Assembly (NCBI GenBank): GCA_032164245.1
Contig: JAVMKO010000006.1
Location: forward strand, 33,196,319-33,260,318
Reading direction: 5' to 3'
Origin: Sternotherus odoratus
Taxonomy: Eukaryota; Chordata; Testudines; Kinosternidae
DNA: 64,000 bases
Each line of letters starts with the position of its first letter. The stretch's first letter is position 1. Below are positions 23,605 through 34,957 of the stretch, piece by piece. The notes beneath the pieces were generated by a model, which was not told the origin of the DNA, ran no database searches, and saw only the letters and a program-made list of their open reading frames with translations. The translations under genes and the position numbers were made by a program.

Positions 23605-23765
23605 GGTGATTTTAGCACAGAAATGGGTATCAGGAAACTCAAGGTCTAATTCTAGCTCTGACACTGGCTCTCTTTGTGACCTTGGGCCTCTGTTCCTCAG
23701 TTTCCCCATGTCGAAAAAGATTCATACCTACATTTCATGTGGGTGCTGTGAGGATTCATTATATT
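23605..23765 (+). mobile_element. MIR-like SINE
   Basis: 'ggtctaattctagctctgac', 'ctctttgtgaccttgggcct', 'cctcagtttccccatg' and 'tgctgtgaggattca' occur in canonical order. Confidence 0.85.
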
Positions 23766-24886
23766 ATACCTTAAAGTGCTATATTTTTATATTTCAGACA
23801 TTGCTGTTATTTGGAGTACTGCTATTTGGTTGGCTCTTTCTCAATGAGAGAAAAATCAGAGCTCTTACACACTTAGGTCATATAAAATTCCCTCTGTAGT
23901 TTCAACTGGATGTAATAGTATATTCACTCCTTGCCCTAAACAATTTGTAATGCTGATCTGTGTTGTTAAGGAGTGCTCATTTTCACCACAGAGGTCTCTA
24001 CATTTTAGTGGAAGTGATCTGGAGTATACAAAGTGTTTTGAGAATCTTTGGGATGAAAGATGTCATGTAAATGTGATATTTCTATTATTTTTTCTTGATC
24101 AAAGTTAATTTTTCCCTCTTAGTTTTAATATTACATTCCTGTTTTAAATACTTTTACTAGTTACTTAGAGAGCCAATCAACTTCACTGTAGCCTGACACT
24201 GCAAAAAACAATACTGTCTTTGATGAAACAGCCACATCAGATATCAAGCCAGGGGTAAATTAAACTGATAATTGCCCTACTTCCATTTTCTCTGAGTGGT
24301 GGTCTCCATCTGAGTAACCAATGAGTTATTATTGCACCCTGCTGTCCTCCATTAGCAGCAATGCTGTGAATTTGATTTTTGGAAATGGCAATACAGAAGG
24401 TTGTAGAAATACAAGAAATGAGAAGATTTTATTATATGCAGATTTAACTTACTGTTTATTTGTGCAGTGAGTGTATTTTTGTGAGTGCATGTAAAAGAGA
24501 GTTTTGATATTATCACACTTCTAATTTGGTATGCATTTCTTGTAAAGTACCCCAGAATCTCTATTAGTGATGGGTGAACCATTAGCATTTTAATTGGAAT
24601 AAATACCAACAAATACAGATACATCTCTGAGTCTGTGAAATGTCACGAGAACAAGCTCTCTTGTGAGATTTCTGTTGCGGTTCACTCCAGGTAACCCAGA
24701 AAGGGACAAAAATAGCCCTTTCTATGACATTTTCTTATTTTCCCACAAAAATGAATAAAAAAGGAGACAATTCCAACTTTTCAGAACTTGTAAACAAATT
24801 ATTGTCATTTTATCTTATTCAGCTTGTTCATTCCTCATATTCACTACCAGTGTGGCCATACTAAAACAAAACAAGACAGCAAATGT

Positions 24887-25044
24887 AACAAAGAGTCCTG
24901 TGGCACCTTAAAGACTAACTATAAAGTTTTGAAGCATAAGCTTTCGTGGGCTAATACCCACTTCGTCGGATGCAAGTCTTTAAGGTGCCACAGGACTCTT
25001 TGTTACCTCTGCTATTCCAGACTAACACGGCTACCTCTCTGATT
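24887..25044 (+). mobile_element. Penelope-type terminal fold-back module, copy 2
   Basis: A 158-bp insertion between perfect 15-bp target-site duplications 'caagacagcaaatgt' (24872-24886 and 25045-25059). Arms 24887-24916 and 24975-25004 form a perfect 30-bp inverted repeat starting 'aacaaagagtcctg'. The tail (25005-25044) is nearly identical to that of copy 1 and ends 'ctacctctctgatt'. Here the ribozyme-bearing segment is inverted relative to the tail. Confidence 0.85.
24900..24990 (-). ncRNA. Hammerhead-ribozyme-like motif in Penelope module copy 2
   Basis: On the minus strand: CCGACGA (24969-24963), stem II GTGGG/CCCAC with loop 'tattag', GAAA, short stem III GC-TTAT-GC, then a U-H site near 24933. 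The inverted repeat (25004-24975 with 24916-24887) closes the structure as a 30-bp perfect stem I, with a small internal loop before the core. It lies in the sense direction of NRXN3 pre-mRNA. U4 of the consensus is C, as in copy 1, so cleavage is uncertain. Confidence 0.55.
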
Positions 25045-25244
25045 CAAGACAGCAAATGTCACTCATGAGAACTCTAATTAATTTTTGGCGTTTAAAAATA
25101 CACAAAGGAAGTTTGTAATGTAATGAGTCGTGCTATGCAAGTTGTTGGTAAGATAAGTACTAGAGTCGTGGATAAGGTCATCTACCATTGAAACAGTAGC
25201 CATCGTCTCAACTCCCAGAACATAAATGGAAGGACTCTTTACTT

Positions 25245-25620
25245 TTTTTGCCCACTATATAATCTACGTCTGGAATTCATGTCAGCAGGAGTCTCTGGGA
25301 TAAATATTGTGGCTGGATCTAAAAGAGGTCTGGATAACTTAATGGCAAATGATAACATTCGAAGCTCCACTAGAATTTGAGGTAAGAATCAAGGTAAGCA
25401 AGACTGACGCTTCAAGTTGTAGGCTAATTACATGCAGGAAACACAAAAGAATTTGTCTTACCCACTGCAAAACTAGGCAGGTATATTATGGGTTTTGTCT
25501 TATTTTGGAGGTGTGGGTTTTGGTTTTGATTTTCCTTCCTGTTTAGAAGCAGGGACTGGCCCTGCCAGAGGCAGGATACTGAACTAGATAGAACTGTGTT
25601 CTGACCCAACATTTCAAATC
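25245..25620 (+). mobile_element. CR1-type LINE 3' end, diverged
   Basis: 'ctggaattcatgtcagcagg', 'ctaaaagaggtctggataac', 'aggcaggatactgaactaga' and 'tctgacccaa' are ordered matches to the CR1/L3-type 3' end. Confidence 0.7.
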
Positions 25621-25624
25621 TTGT

Positions 25625-27125
25625 TGCCTACATTAAACAAGGAACTGATTGGAGCAGTCAAGTTTCCTTGAAAAAGCTGATGAAACCCCCCTCACTTTAC
25701 TGATACACAAGCAGAGATGGCTTATTTAACTGCCAATGCTTTGCGGCACATTTCACAAAATAGCACTAATATTTTATTTTTCTCCCTTAATTTTCATTCC
25801 TCATCATCCAACTAATCTCATCTAGCCTAGGGACCTGAAGTCCCAACATTGCTCCCACACCTGTGACTCCAACCTGGCAAGCTGCTGGTCCAACCACAAC
25901 ATTACCATTGATGCTAACATAGCTGTAATGGAGCAGAGAGGCCCACACCTGCAGAGAAGGAGTTAAAGAAAGCTTATGGGCCCAGCTAGCCCTGCCCCAC
26001 TATACTTACAGTCAATCCCAAACCTAAAGTGGGAATAAAATGAGAGAACCTGGCTCAGTTCAAGGCAGACTGGCAAGGAAGCAAGATGAAGCTCTGCCTT
26101 TCTGTGAAGGGAGCTTTGCTGGTAGAAAAACAGTCCTGATAGCCAGGGCAGCCACTGGGAGAGAAGCCCGTAGCCCCCAAGTGACACTGGTGCTCAACTG
26201 ACTGATGCTCAAGCAACTATTTAGAAGACTGGGGATGATCCAGTAGTGAGCTGACTATTTTTTGCTTGGGTACATTTTAGGGCTAAGCCCTCCAGTCCCC
26301 ACATCCCCACCCCCAATGCTTTAAAACTCTAGCATTGCCCAGTGGACCCAGGGGGAAGAGATGTCCTCCCTGCTCCACAGGAAGACCTACAGCCACAACA
26401 GGATGCTGGGAAGGTCCACAAGGGGGCGCTACTCCAATCATACCAGTACAACAACAGCCCTATGGTTTCTTCCACCATCGATCAAGGTAGTATTCACCAG
26501 CTTTAGCAGCAGTGATAGAAGTGCCAGGATCTAAAAATATGAAGCTGTTCAGTGGGTGGTTAATGAATTCCCATATCAGTACTCTGAGCCTTTATGCGGC
26601 TGGGGATCTAAAATCCATCATCTTTAGCTACAGGGAGTCAATGAGTTATTTCTTGCACTGCTGCACTGAGCTATACACCTGGTGTAACCACTGGCAACAA
26701 AGCACGGATTGTGGCTCAAAGGGTCAATGAGAAAATTTGATGAGGCATAATGCCAAGTGATGCTCGACATAAACACTGGGGCTGGGAGCCGCTTCATCCT
26801 AAACTTCAAAGCTTTAGCACTCAACTCCTACTCTCTTACTACCGAGACTTAACACCATTATCTTGCTATGCAAAAAAGCTGGGAGATAAAACTAAACTAT
26901 TTCTATGGTGAGCTAGTTCATAAAAATTAAAAACTGACTTTTAACCACCTCTACAAAGTCAAAAACTTTGTTTCAAAAAAGTTGGGTCAACTTTTTCTTT
27001 ACAAGTTGCTTTTCATTTTCCTGTTCTTCTGCTCTCCACAGAAGAGCAGATGCAGCACGAGTATACAAACTCCAGAGGATTTTCAGACCCCAGAAGTTTG
27101 TCTAAGGTTTGGATAAGCCTCTGAG
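25625..27125. other. Unassigned intronic sequence
   Basis: No gene or confident repeat recognised. Open frames of 66-74 codons occur on both strands without domains. Confidence 0.4.
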
Positions 27126-27129
27126 AACA

Positions 27130-27220
27130 TTAAGGGGCAGATCCTCAGCTCTCATAGCTCCACTGAACAAATGGAGATATGACAATTTACATCAGCTGAG
27201 GATCCCTTGACCCTTTGCTG
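27130..27220. repeat. 'gatcctcagct' palindromic repeat
   Basis: 'ggggcagatcctcagct' near 27133 and 'cagctgaggatccc' near 27195 form an inverted pair around a 50-bp loop. This is a short MITE-like repeat of the palindromic intronic family. Confidence 0.55.
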
Positions 27221-27754
27221 CTCCTCATCACTAAGCCTGCAAACCTTCTGAAATTTCCCAAACAATCACAAAGTTTCTCATGAACATAAGGATCATCTGA
27301 AGCTATATCCACCTGTCATTTTACCTTGTCACTGCTTATCCAGCATAGCAGGTTTATCCTGTTGTCCTTTATATTTTGTGTGTGCACATTGTAGTTCCTT
27401 ATCTCCATGAACATGTACAGATATGTTCAATCTACCTTTCCAAAAATATAGGCCTGTTCCAATTAAGGGCTGTGTTACATAAAATATGGCTTTGTTGCTG
27501 TTTAACACTCTTTTCTAATATAGTCCTATGTATCTCAGTGACCTCCATTCTCTTTATGTACCATCTTGGCTCTGCTATCCAGAGATATACAGGGGCCCTC
27601 AGGGGTCCCCTAGAAACAAACCTCAGTCCTTTAGATCATGAATTTTTAGTTGCAATGTCCCTCACGTCTCCACTCAAATGGGGACAGAGTACCAGAAGAA
27701 TGTAAAGCACTATCTCCATTTTAAAGGCCAGGTTAAGGATACATCTATTTTCTG

Positions 27755-27915
27755 TGTCTTGTCTAGTTGAATATAGGCTCCTGGATTCAGGGAGGACTGT
27801 CTTTTTATTGACAGATTATAAAATACTGTAGTGCACACTGGGCCTAATTTATCCCTTGTATAATTCCACTGACTTCAATGGAGTTACGCCAGTGATGTAT
27901 CTGGCCCAATGAGTT
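27755..27915 (+). mobile_element. L2-like tail followed by a palindromic repeat copy
   Basis: 'ggactgtctttttattgaca' resembles the L2-like LINE tail. At 27838-27912, 'ctgggcctaatttatccctt' and 'ccactgacttcaatggagtt', ending 'gtatctggcccaat', form the palindromic family with complementary ends. Confidence 0.6.
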
Positions 27916-28379
27916 AAAGGAACAATAAAGAAGCCAATTGTATTGTGTATGAAGTAACAATGTGGAGAAATTCAGCCTGACAGAATGTACCACACAATGT
28001 GACATTCAGCAACCGTAAAAGGATTATGGTTTTCTTGATTAAATGGCTTTTGGTTAGACAATCACTCTCCTCAAATGTTCAGTAAGAGAAGTCAGAAAGA
28101 CATTATCTACACTAGCTGTGCACTGGTTGGAGTCCTGTTCTTTGGCCACTAAGAGTGGCACTTAATTTCTGGAACAGTTACTGACCTTATTTGTCAGACA
28201 TTTCCTTCTTTCTTATGGATGCCAGCATCCTATATGTGCCCCAAACATAGGGAAACCAAGCCAAATTCAGCAGCTAGTCTGGGTCAAAATTAGTGTAATT
28301 TACATTCTAAGAGGGGAGAAAGACCTTTAAACTCACCCCTACTAATACATAATCGTCACTCCTCCTTACATAGCTTCTC

Positions 28380-28605
28380 TCAGATGCACTTATACACATC
28401 TGGAGTAACCTCCATTGAAGTCAATCAGCCAAAATTTATTCTGTTACACTGGCATAAATTCAGAAAAGTTCCATTAACAATGGAATTACTTTGGTTCACA
28501 CCAGAATAAATGAGATCAGGATTCAGTTCAATAGAGTTATCTGGATTTACATTAGTTAATGTAACTGAAACCAGAATTTCATGTCAAATCTGAGTGTAAG
28601 GTTAT
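28380..28605. repeat. Palindromic 'ttgaagtcaat' family copies
   Basis: 'ggagtaacctccattgaagt', 'ttacactggcataaattcag' and 'ccagaataaatgagatcagg' are related to the family at 16222 and 27838. Two diverged copies appear to be back to back. Confidence 0.5.
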
Positions 28606-30905
28606 ACCTACACCTGAAGCCAGGAGTGTGATTCCCAGCTTGCATAGACATAATCATGGCTAGCTCTCATTTTTGGCTAGCGTACTAGAAACAGTAGCAT
28701 GGGGGTAGCCTGAGAAGTGGCAAGCAGGAGCCATGCCAAGTATAAATCCACCTGAACCCTGTGCATAATGTACTATGCACAGCTAGGCTGTACATCCACT
28801 CACCACTACCCATACTACCCTGGCTACACTACTATTTGTAGCATATTAGTTTAATGAAAGCTAGTTAGTGTTTTTGTGTGAGGTGGGAATCACACCTCTA
28901 GCTCACAGTGTAAACGCAGTTGCAGGGCGAGGTGTGTAAGGGAATTGAACTTTGTTAAATGTACACACCAAGCTCCTCGGAGAATGAAGAGCTGCAGAAA
29001 AAGCAACCAACAAGAGGGTATCAGTGGAAATAAATGACACTCACTTTTATATCTTCTGAATTTGGCCCACTTTGAGGATGACATGTTTCAACATTGGAAA
29101 CAAGCAAATGCAGAGCTCTGGGACAAAACCATGGCTGATGCAAGACTGATGAAGGCCAAAGTTTCTCATGTCTGAAATGATGTTGAACACATAAGCTGTA
29201 TGTAAGTGCAAAATGTGAATTACTATCATCTCTATAGCATAAACACCCCATCTTAAACATGTCGGCTCTGCATAGATCTCAGAAAACACCTACTTCATTA
29301 CATCCCCTCTACAGTGCTCCTGTCCCCATCCCCAACTGTCTTATCTCTGCTGAGATTGCATGTCTAGGCTGGAAGCTGCCCGGAATGTCCCCATCAGGCT
29401 CTCGCCACACAAGTGATTAATGAGCTGTTAAAGCTCTTCAGCCAAGGAAACCCAAACAAGCCTTTGTCACTCAGAACAAGCTATGATATGGAAATTGTTT
29501 TCCAAACACTAATGCACTGAAAATAGAGGAAAACCAAAACCAACCCAGTGGACACACCTCAGCCCTATTCTCTCCCTCTTAGCCCCCATTTATCCAGGTC
29601 CCCTCCAAGCCAGAGACGTCTGCCTTTTTCTCACATTCCTCATGGTTAGTTCTTGAGATCCAAAATAATTTTAGGTCAAACCCTGCAGCCTTCAGGTAGG
29701 ATCGGACAATGAGTGGCACTGACAACTCTCAACTCCCACTGGATTGACCTCTTTCAGGCAGTGTTGCTTTTGAAGTCACTGGGAGTTTTTCCTTAGTAAG
29801 GATTTGAGGGTTGGGCCTAGAGTTTTCCTTCTCCAAACCTATTACAAGTCTACCCAAGAATTCAGAGGTGGGCCAATCTAATCATCTCATAACTACACTG
29901 AGGATAAACCAGAGGTGAGCTGATGGTTTACAACAAACATCCAAATGGAAGACAACAATATAAAACATCACTGCACAGGATGAGTGATGTATCTCTTGGT
30001 AGTCATCAGGAGGAGGATATCCATCATAACCCACAGCTGTCCTGTTCCCCTCTATTCACTCTCTGTGAGCTATTTTGCATGATGTAAATTAGGAAATGAC
30101 AGCTGTGGCAGACTAAGGAGAATGAATATGTAGAAACATTCAACCATAACTCAAGTCTTCAGCCTTCTAGAACTCTACCTGTTACAAGGGATTCCTCACA
30201 ACTCTGACAGCACCACCCATACACCTATGCCACACAAACCTCATGATAGCAGAAAACACCTCCTTATAACACTTCATCTCCATGAGGTGCAGGGACTGTT
30301 GTGTATATAAACACCTCATGTTTTGTATACCACATGGATCAGCATGATACATGGGCTGATAGCTCACGACTCACTGAAATCAGGCAGGAAAGAGTTACAG
30401 AGGTTATAAATTCTAGTCATAGGAAACAGATGCCTTGGCACACAAATCTCTACAGTGTCTTAAAGGCTCATAATGGAAAAAAATAATCAAAGCAGATTCA
30501 CTGTAAATTATATACAGACACAATTAATAGAATAACTTACACACACACACCCCTCCAGTATATGTAAAGTAAAATGAGATAATAAATGTCCTGTGACGTT
30601 TCTCTGTTGCCTGCTGTGGGTGAAAGAGCAAGACACCATCAAGTGTCCACAAACATAGGTAAGTAGCAGTCATCTTGGCAATTTCTAAAATGGTACCTGT
30701 CATTTGTTATCCATAGCTTGAAGTATGAAGGTCAGGTGTCATCTTACTCACCATCTTAGACACCACTGAGACTAAATATGGTCACTGCTAATCACCAGGA
30801 AATGGTTGCTGTCAACTCTTGTTACCACCAGTCAGAAACCCAAGACAGTCTGGTGGTGCAAGAGTAGCTAACCGGCAACTTTTGAACACAAAATGGAGAT
30901 GATCT
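28605..30905. other. Unassigned intronic sequence
   Basis: No exon or clear mobile element recognised. There is a short (AC)n run at about 30538-30551, and a piece of the 'gtcactgggagttttt' repeat family near 29775-29815. Confidence 0.45.
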
Positions 30906-30909
30906 ATAG

Positions 30910-31686
30910 CAGCATTTCTCAAATGTGGCAGGCCACCAGGGTTTTTTCCTGTGCCCAGGACACCCTATAGGGCGGACATGGGGGAGGGAGCAAAGGAACG
31001 GTGCCTTCCTGCAGTGCCCAGGGGCTCCAGGGAAGGGCTTCAGCACCCCTTCTATCTTCAGCTGCAGAACTCCAGGAGTGGGCTTCAGCCCCCCTCCCCT
31101 GATTCAGCTGGAGGCTCCCGGGACAGACTTCAGCCCCCTCCACTCCCTGGCTCCAGCTTTAGGGATCTGGTGACTGGCTCCATGCTTCAGGCCCCCTCCC
31201 CGAGCTTCAGCTTAAAGGCACCAGGCTCCAGGCTTCAGCCCCACCCCTAGCTTCCAGCCATGGGGCTCCGACTCTGGACTTGAGTCCAACACGGCAGGGC
31301 TTCAGCAGGGCTGGCCTTATCGGGTGCCATGGTCAAGAGGCTGGGAGCAGAGTGAGCCTGGGGTGCGAGGCTCCAAAAGGGAGCTCGAGGCAATGGGGGG
31401 GGGGGAGAAGCAGTGAGGGCCAGGGAGTTCTGTGAGGGATTGGGTGAGGCAGTGGGGCTAGGGGCACCAAAATACAACTGTGCATTAATTGTATTATTGA
31501 GTCTGCAAAAAACCAATAATCCTACATTAATCAATCAACAACAGTGATTTGGACACGTATATGTGCATATTTATTTGTTTTTCCTAAAGTTAATCAAGTA
31601 TTTTAGGAAAATTTGTCAGAACGGCCACAAGCAAGAGTTGGTGGCCACACTCTGAGGCCACCAAAATTGTGTTGTGAGAACCCTGG
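30910..31686 (+). mobile_element. hAT-type non-autonomous element
   Basis: Flanked by 'gatctatag' on both sides (30901-30909 and 31686-31694), consistent with an 8-bp hAT target-site duplication plus a chance base. The ends 'cagcatttctcaaatg' and 'gttgtgagaaccctg' fit the hAT consensus CAGNGGTTCTCAAA and its complement. The interior has a 'gcttcag'-containing C-rich repeat (31030-31260) and an AT-rich right half. No transposase is present. Confidence 0.85.
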
Positions 31687-31800
31687 ATCTATAGCATCCA
31701 AACACAGGGAGATGAGGATGCAGGACCCTCCCAATGACCATCCACAGTTTGGGAATTTTGAAATATTTTGTTGCTGAAACCAGCCAAATCATTCATACCA

Positions 31801-32354
31801 TGTGCTCCCGCAGCGAGTCCACCTGGGCCAGGCTCCTGGGGAAGGCAGAGGGTGCTGCACCCCAACTCTGCAGTTAGACGTGACTCTCAGCCAGCCAGTA
31901 AAACAGAAGGTTTATTAGATGACAGGAACACAGCCCAAACCAGAGCTTGTAGGTACAGGAAACAGGACCCCTAAATCAGGTCCATTTTGGGGCAAGGGAG
32001 GCCAGACCCCAGGTCTGGGCCTCCCTCTCTTTCCCCAGCCAGCTCCGAACTGAAACTCTCCAGCCCCTCCTCTGGACTTTGTCTCTTTCCCAGGCCAGGA
32101 AGACACCTGATCCCTTTGTTCTCCAACACCTGCAGTTGGCACTTTGCAGAGGAGAGGCCTAGGCCAGCAGTTGCCAGGAGACAGGGTGTCAGCCATTCTC
32201 TGTGCAGACTGCATCAAACTGGCCCTCTAGGATTCTGCAACAATCACACACCCCTATCCTATCACCTAGAATCTAGACACTTAAGAAATGCATAGGGAAA
32301 CTGAGGCCACACAGTATTCAGGGTGAACATTAAGACCATTCCCACTTCATCACA
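31801..32354 (-). mobile_element. Solo LTR of an endogenous retrovirus-like element
   Basis: On the minus strand a 554-bp unit starts TGTGATGAAGTGGG and ends GGGAGCACA. It contains 'ctaataaacc', a polyadenylation signal, in its last third. The composition and internal motifs match an LTR family I remember from turtle genomes. No internal gag/pol/env sequence or second LTR is present, so it is a recombined solo LTR. No flanking duplication is evident. Confidence 0.75.
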
Positions 32355-32359
32355 CAGGG

Positions 32360-33090
32360 TCAAAGGTACAGCTCAGGTGACAGGGTATCTAGATGAGAAT
32401 AGCAGTGCCCTCCTGCCCTTCTTGAATGGCTTACAGAAATACTCTCACTCTGTAATGATCGAAACACAAGAGATATTAAATCTGTACTAGCTCTGCTTTT
32501 GCTGCTTGTGAGCATCCTAAGGCACACATGGGCCTAACTACACGTAAACAATGCCTGCAGCATTTTTAGTGCCAACACCGATCACAGTTAATAACTTCAA
32601 TTATACAAAGCCAAAGTGCCCAAAACTAGCTGAACGGTCCCAGTCCTCAAAGAGAGCAGAACGATCAAAACACACTTAGAACATACAGGACAAGCTTTAA
32701 CTATTACTAGCAAAAAAAGAAAAAAAAACTAAGTTAGAATATCTTGGAAGTAGACAATTCTTTATTAATGGACACTTATCTCACAAAGATCTTTTCTGAT
32801 TTGCTTCAGTAATTCCAGCAAAGTTCTGTCCTGGTATAAAATCACACATTTAAAAGTTCAGGTAGATTAATTGATTACTTTTGACATAATGAAGAGGTGA
32901 ACAATAAACACCAAAAGCAAGGTAGAAATCAGAAGCGTGCTCGTGATTTATCTAGAAACCAAATTGATCATAAAGAAATACCGCACTGAGCACAGTTCTT
33001 TACCATCATTAGGGACTACTGAAATGGAAGCAGACAGTTGCTCTGGGTCTTTTATTCCTTCAATCGTGAGTGAACGTCACTGTAATAAGT
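32360..33090. other. Unassigned intronic sequence
   Basis: No gene or repeat recognised in this AT-rich stretch. Confidence 0.4.
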
Positions 33091-33094
33091 TGCC

Positions 33095-33195
33095 AGCATT
33101 TTGTTCTGTGTTTGCACAGCACCTAGCACAATGGGTTCCTGGTCCATGATCAGGTTTCCTAGGTGCTACAATAATCAAATAATAATAATCTCTCT
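33095..33195 (+). mobile_element. L2-like LINE 3' tail
   Basis: 'gcacagcacctagcacaatg', 'ggttcctggtcc' and 'cctaggtgctacaataatc' end in an (AAT)n tail. This is the terminal sequence of the same LINE family as 55520-56125. Confidence 0.8.
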
Positions 33196-33199
33196 AATA

Positions 33200-34180
33200 T
33201 CAATAGACTGGAGAGGACAGTAAATGAACACCTATAATCACTAGAGCACAAGATTACATGCTATTTGATTTATCTAGCCATGGTTGGATGTTAGCCCTAG
33301 AAATATATCCCCCAAATCTTTACCAGACAAAAGAAAATACTTGTATGAGAATATGTTGGCGTTAATTAATATTGCAGTCATTTCCTTTATAAACACTTCA
33401 ACAATTTATGGGCAATATTAGATTGCACAATCTTATTTGCTTTCTAAACAAATGATCCAAAAATAAAGAGAAACACAAAGTTAGCATTGAAAATCTCTCC
33501 TTTTACACTAGGCCAATTATGTTCTCATTGTACGTCTGGCATTTTGTTTCTATCCATTTCACAAACTCACTGTATTGTTAGAGTTGGAGGATCCATCTTC
33601 ACTTGATGAGTGGCTCACAATCACTTTTCCTAATAGCAGTATTGGTGGGTCACACTTTAGGTTCCAACCCCCGCCTCAGGAAAACCCCATAAAATATTGA
33701 GTGCCTCCTATAAGAAACTGAACATCCTCAACTCCCTTAATAGTCAATGGCAGTGTAAGATGCTCAACACTTTGTAATATTGGTCCCTTTATGCTGGGCC
33801 GTAGCAAGCCTCCTGTTCAGCTGTGTTCTCTTTAAACTGCCATCAAGCTTGAAAGGCTTCAAATCCCATTCTCGGTGTTACAAACAACCAAATCCCTGTC
33901 GTGAGTTAGAGCAGAAACTGCTGAACAGGAGGTGGCGGGCATAGTTTGGTACTTCCAACTTCGTAGGCTGCAAACCTATTGCCTGAAAAATCTGGAAAGC
34001 TCCTATTTAGTCTACCCTCCTGCTTTTCTCACAGGACGCCATTTTCTCCCTCATCTCAAAGTTTTCCAATGATTTGCTTTTGATTCTAACATCTCTGTCA
34101 TAAGTTGGGCCTATGTCCTTCCCAGTCACACTATTAACGTTTATTTCTGTGACTGAAATCAAATTTGTATTATCCTGAAT
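33200..34180. other. Unassigned intronic sequence
   Basis: AT-rich. The block 33380-33480 is non-repetitive and could be conserved, but this cannot be judged without alignment. Confidence 0.4.
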
Positions 34181-34184
34181 TATA

Positions 34185-34290
34185 TCCATTGAGCCAGATC
34201 GTCATCAAGTGTGGAACAGCATTGCTCCATTGATATGAATAGAATTATGCTCTCATCGACCCCGGCAGAGAATCTGGCCTAGCATTTAAG
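34185..34290. repeat. Palindromic family copy
   Basis: 'tgagccagatcgtcatcaag', 'gctccattgatatgaataga' and 'agaatctggcct' give complementary ends around the 'ccattgatatgaat' centre. Confidence 0.55.
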
Positions 34291-34659
34291 TTTCTTTTGT
34301 TGCTACCCAGTGACAACACTAGATCTTCCTTCTAATACATAATAAGAAAAGGGGATGAGGTAAAGGGAACCATATTCTTCATCATTTGCATAGGGCAGAG
34401 TGGGTTAACATTGCCATAGAGTACTCCTAATGTAAGTGTAATTCACACTGCCCTTGAATTCCCTGGGTGTTCTGTCACAAACCTCAGTGGGACCAAGTGT
34501 ATCACACTTAGCCAAAGAGACCAGACCCTGAAGGAATGCTTGGGGAGGTTAAACTCAGTGTGTGCCGAAGACACAGAAAGTGAAAACTCTACATGGCACA
34601 TGCTGTTTTACGTTATTAGTCTTTTGATTCATTATCTAAGTCCACTCCTTCCCATCTCC

Positions 34660-34865
34660 TTCTCATTCTATTTATTCTTCTTTGAACTCTCTCAATTTCC
34701 TCTGTATATTCTATCTATGGGATAGTACCCAAATCTATAAATAGACCTCCCCAGATATAGTCTAACCAGCATTCTGTCAAGAGGAAGAATTACCTCCCTG
34801 ATCCTATGAGCGATCCCATTAATCATACATCTAATGATTACACCTTCCTTTTCCTAAAGACACTT
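34660..34865 (-). mobile_element. CR1 LINE ORF2 fragment close to the NRXN3 donor
   Basis: 'ttcttctttgaactctctca', 'ccccagatatagtctaacca' and 'gaagaattacctccctgatc' are the complement of diverged CR1 coding sequence. The 3' terminus is lacking. It ends about 90 bp from the exon's splice donor. Confidence 0.65.
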
Positions 34866-34950
34866 AACTCTTCATGAACACCCATCACATATATCCATAT
34901 TACTGATGCACGCAAAAGTGAAACCCAGGTCTGGCATAGACCTGGGTGTC

Positions 34951-34957
34951 TACTCAC
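34951..34957 (-). promoter_or_regulatory. NRXN3: Splice donor of the NRXN3 exon
   Basis: The minus strand reads ATA followed by GTGAGTA directly after the last Ile codon. This is a strong match to the vertebrate donor consensus and leaves the exon in phase 0, as expected for neurexin LNS6. Confidence 0.9.

Larger units (their letters stand above)
1..34957 (-). other. NRXN3: NRXN3 intron downstream of the LNS6 exon (partial)
   Basis: Everything on the low-coordinate side of the exon is inferred to be the start of the following NRXN3 intron, because the gene is transcribed on the minus strand. No sequence resembling the next LNS6 exon was seen, so this intron probably extends beyond position 1. 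Very long introns are known for neurexin genes. Confidence 0.75.
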
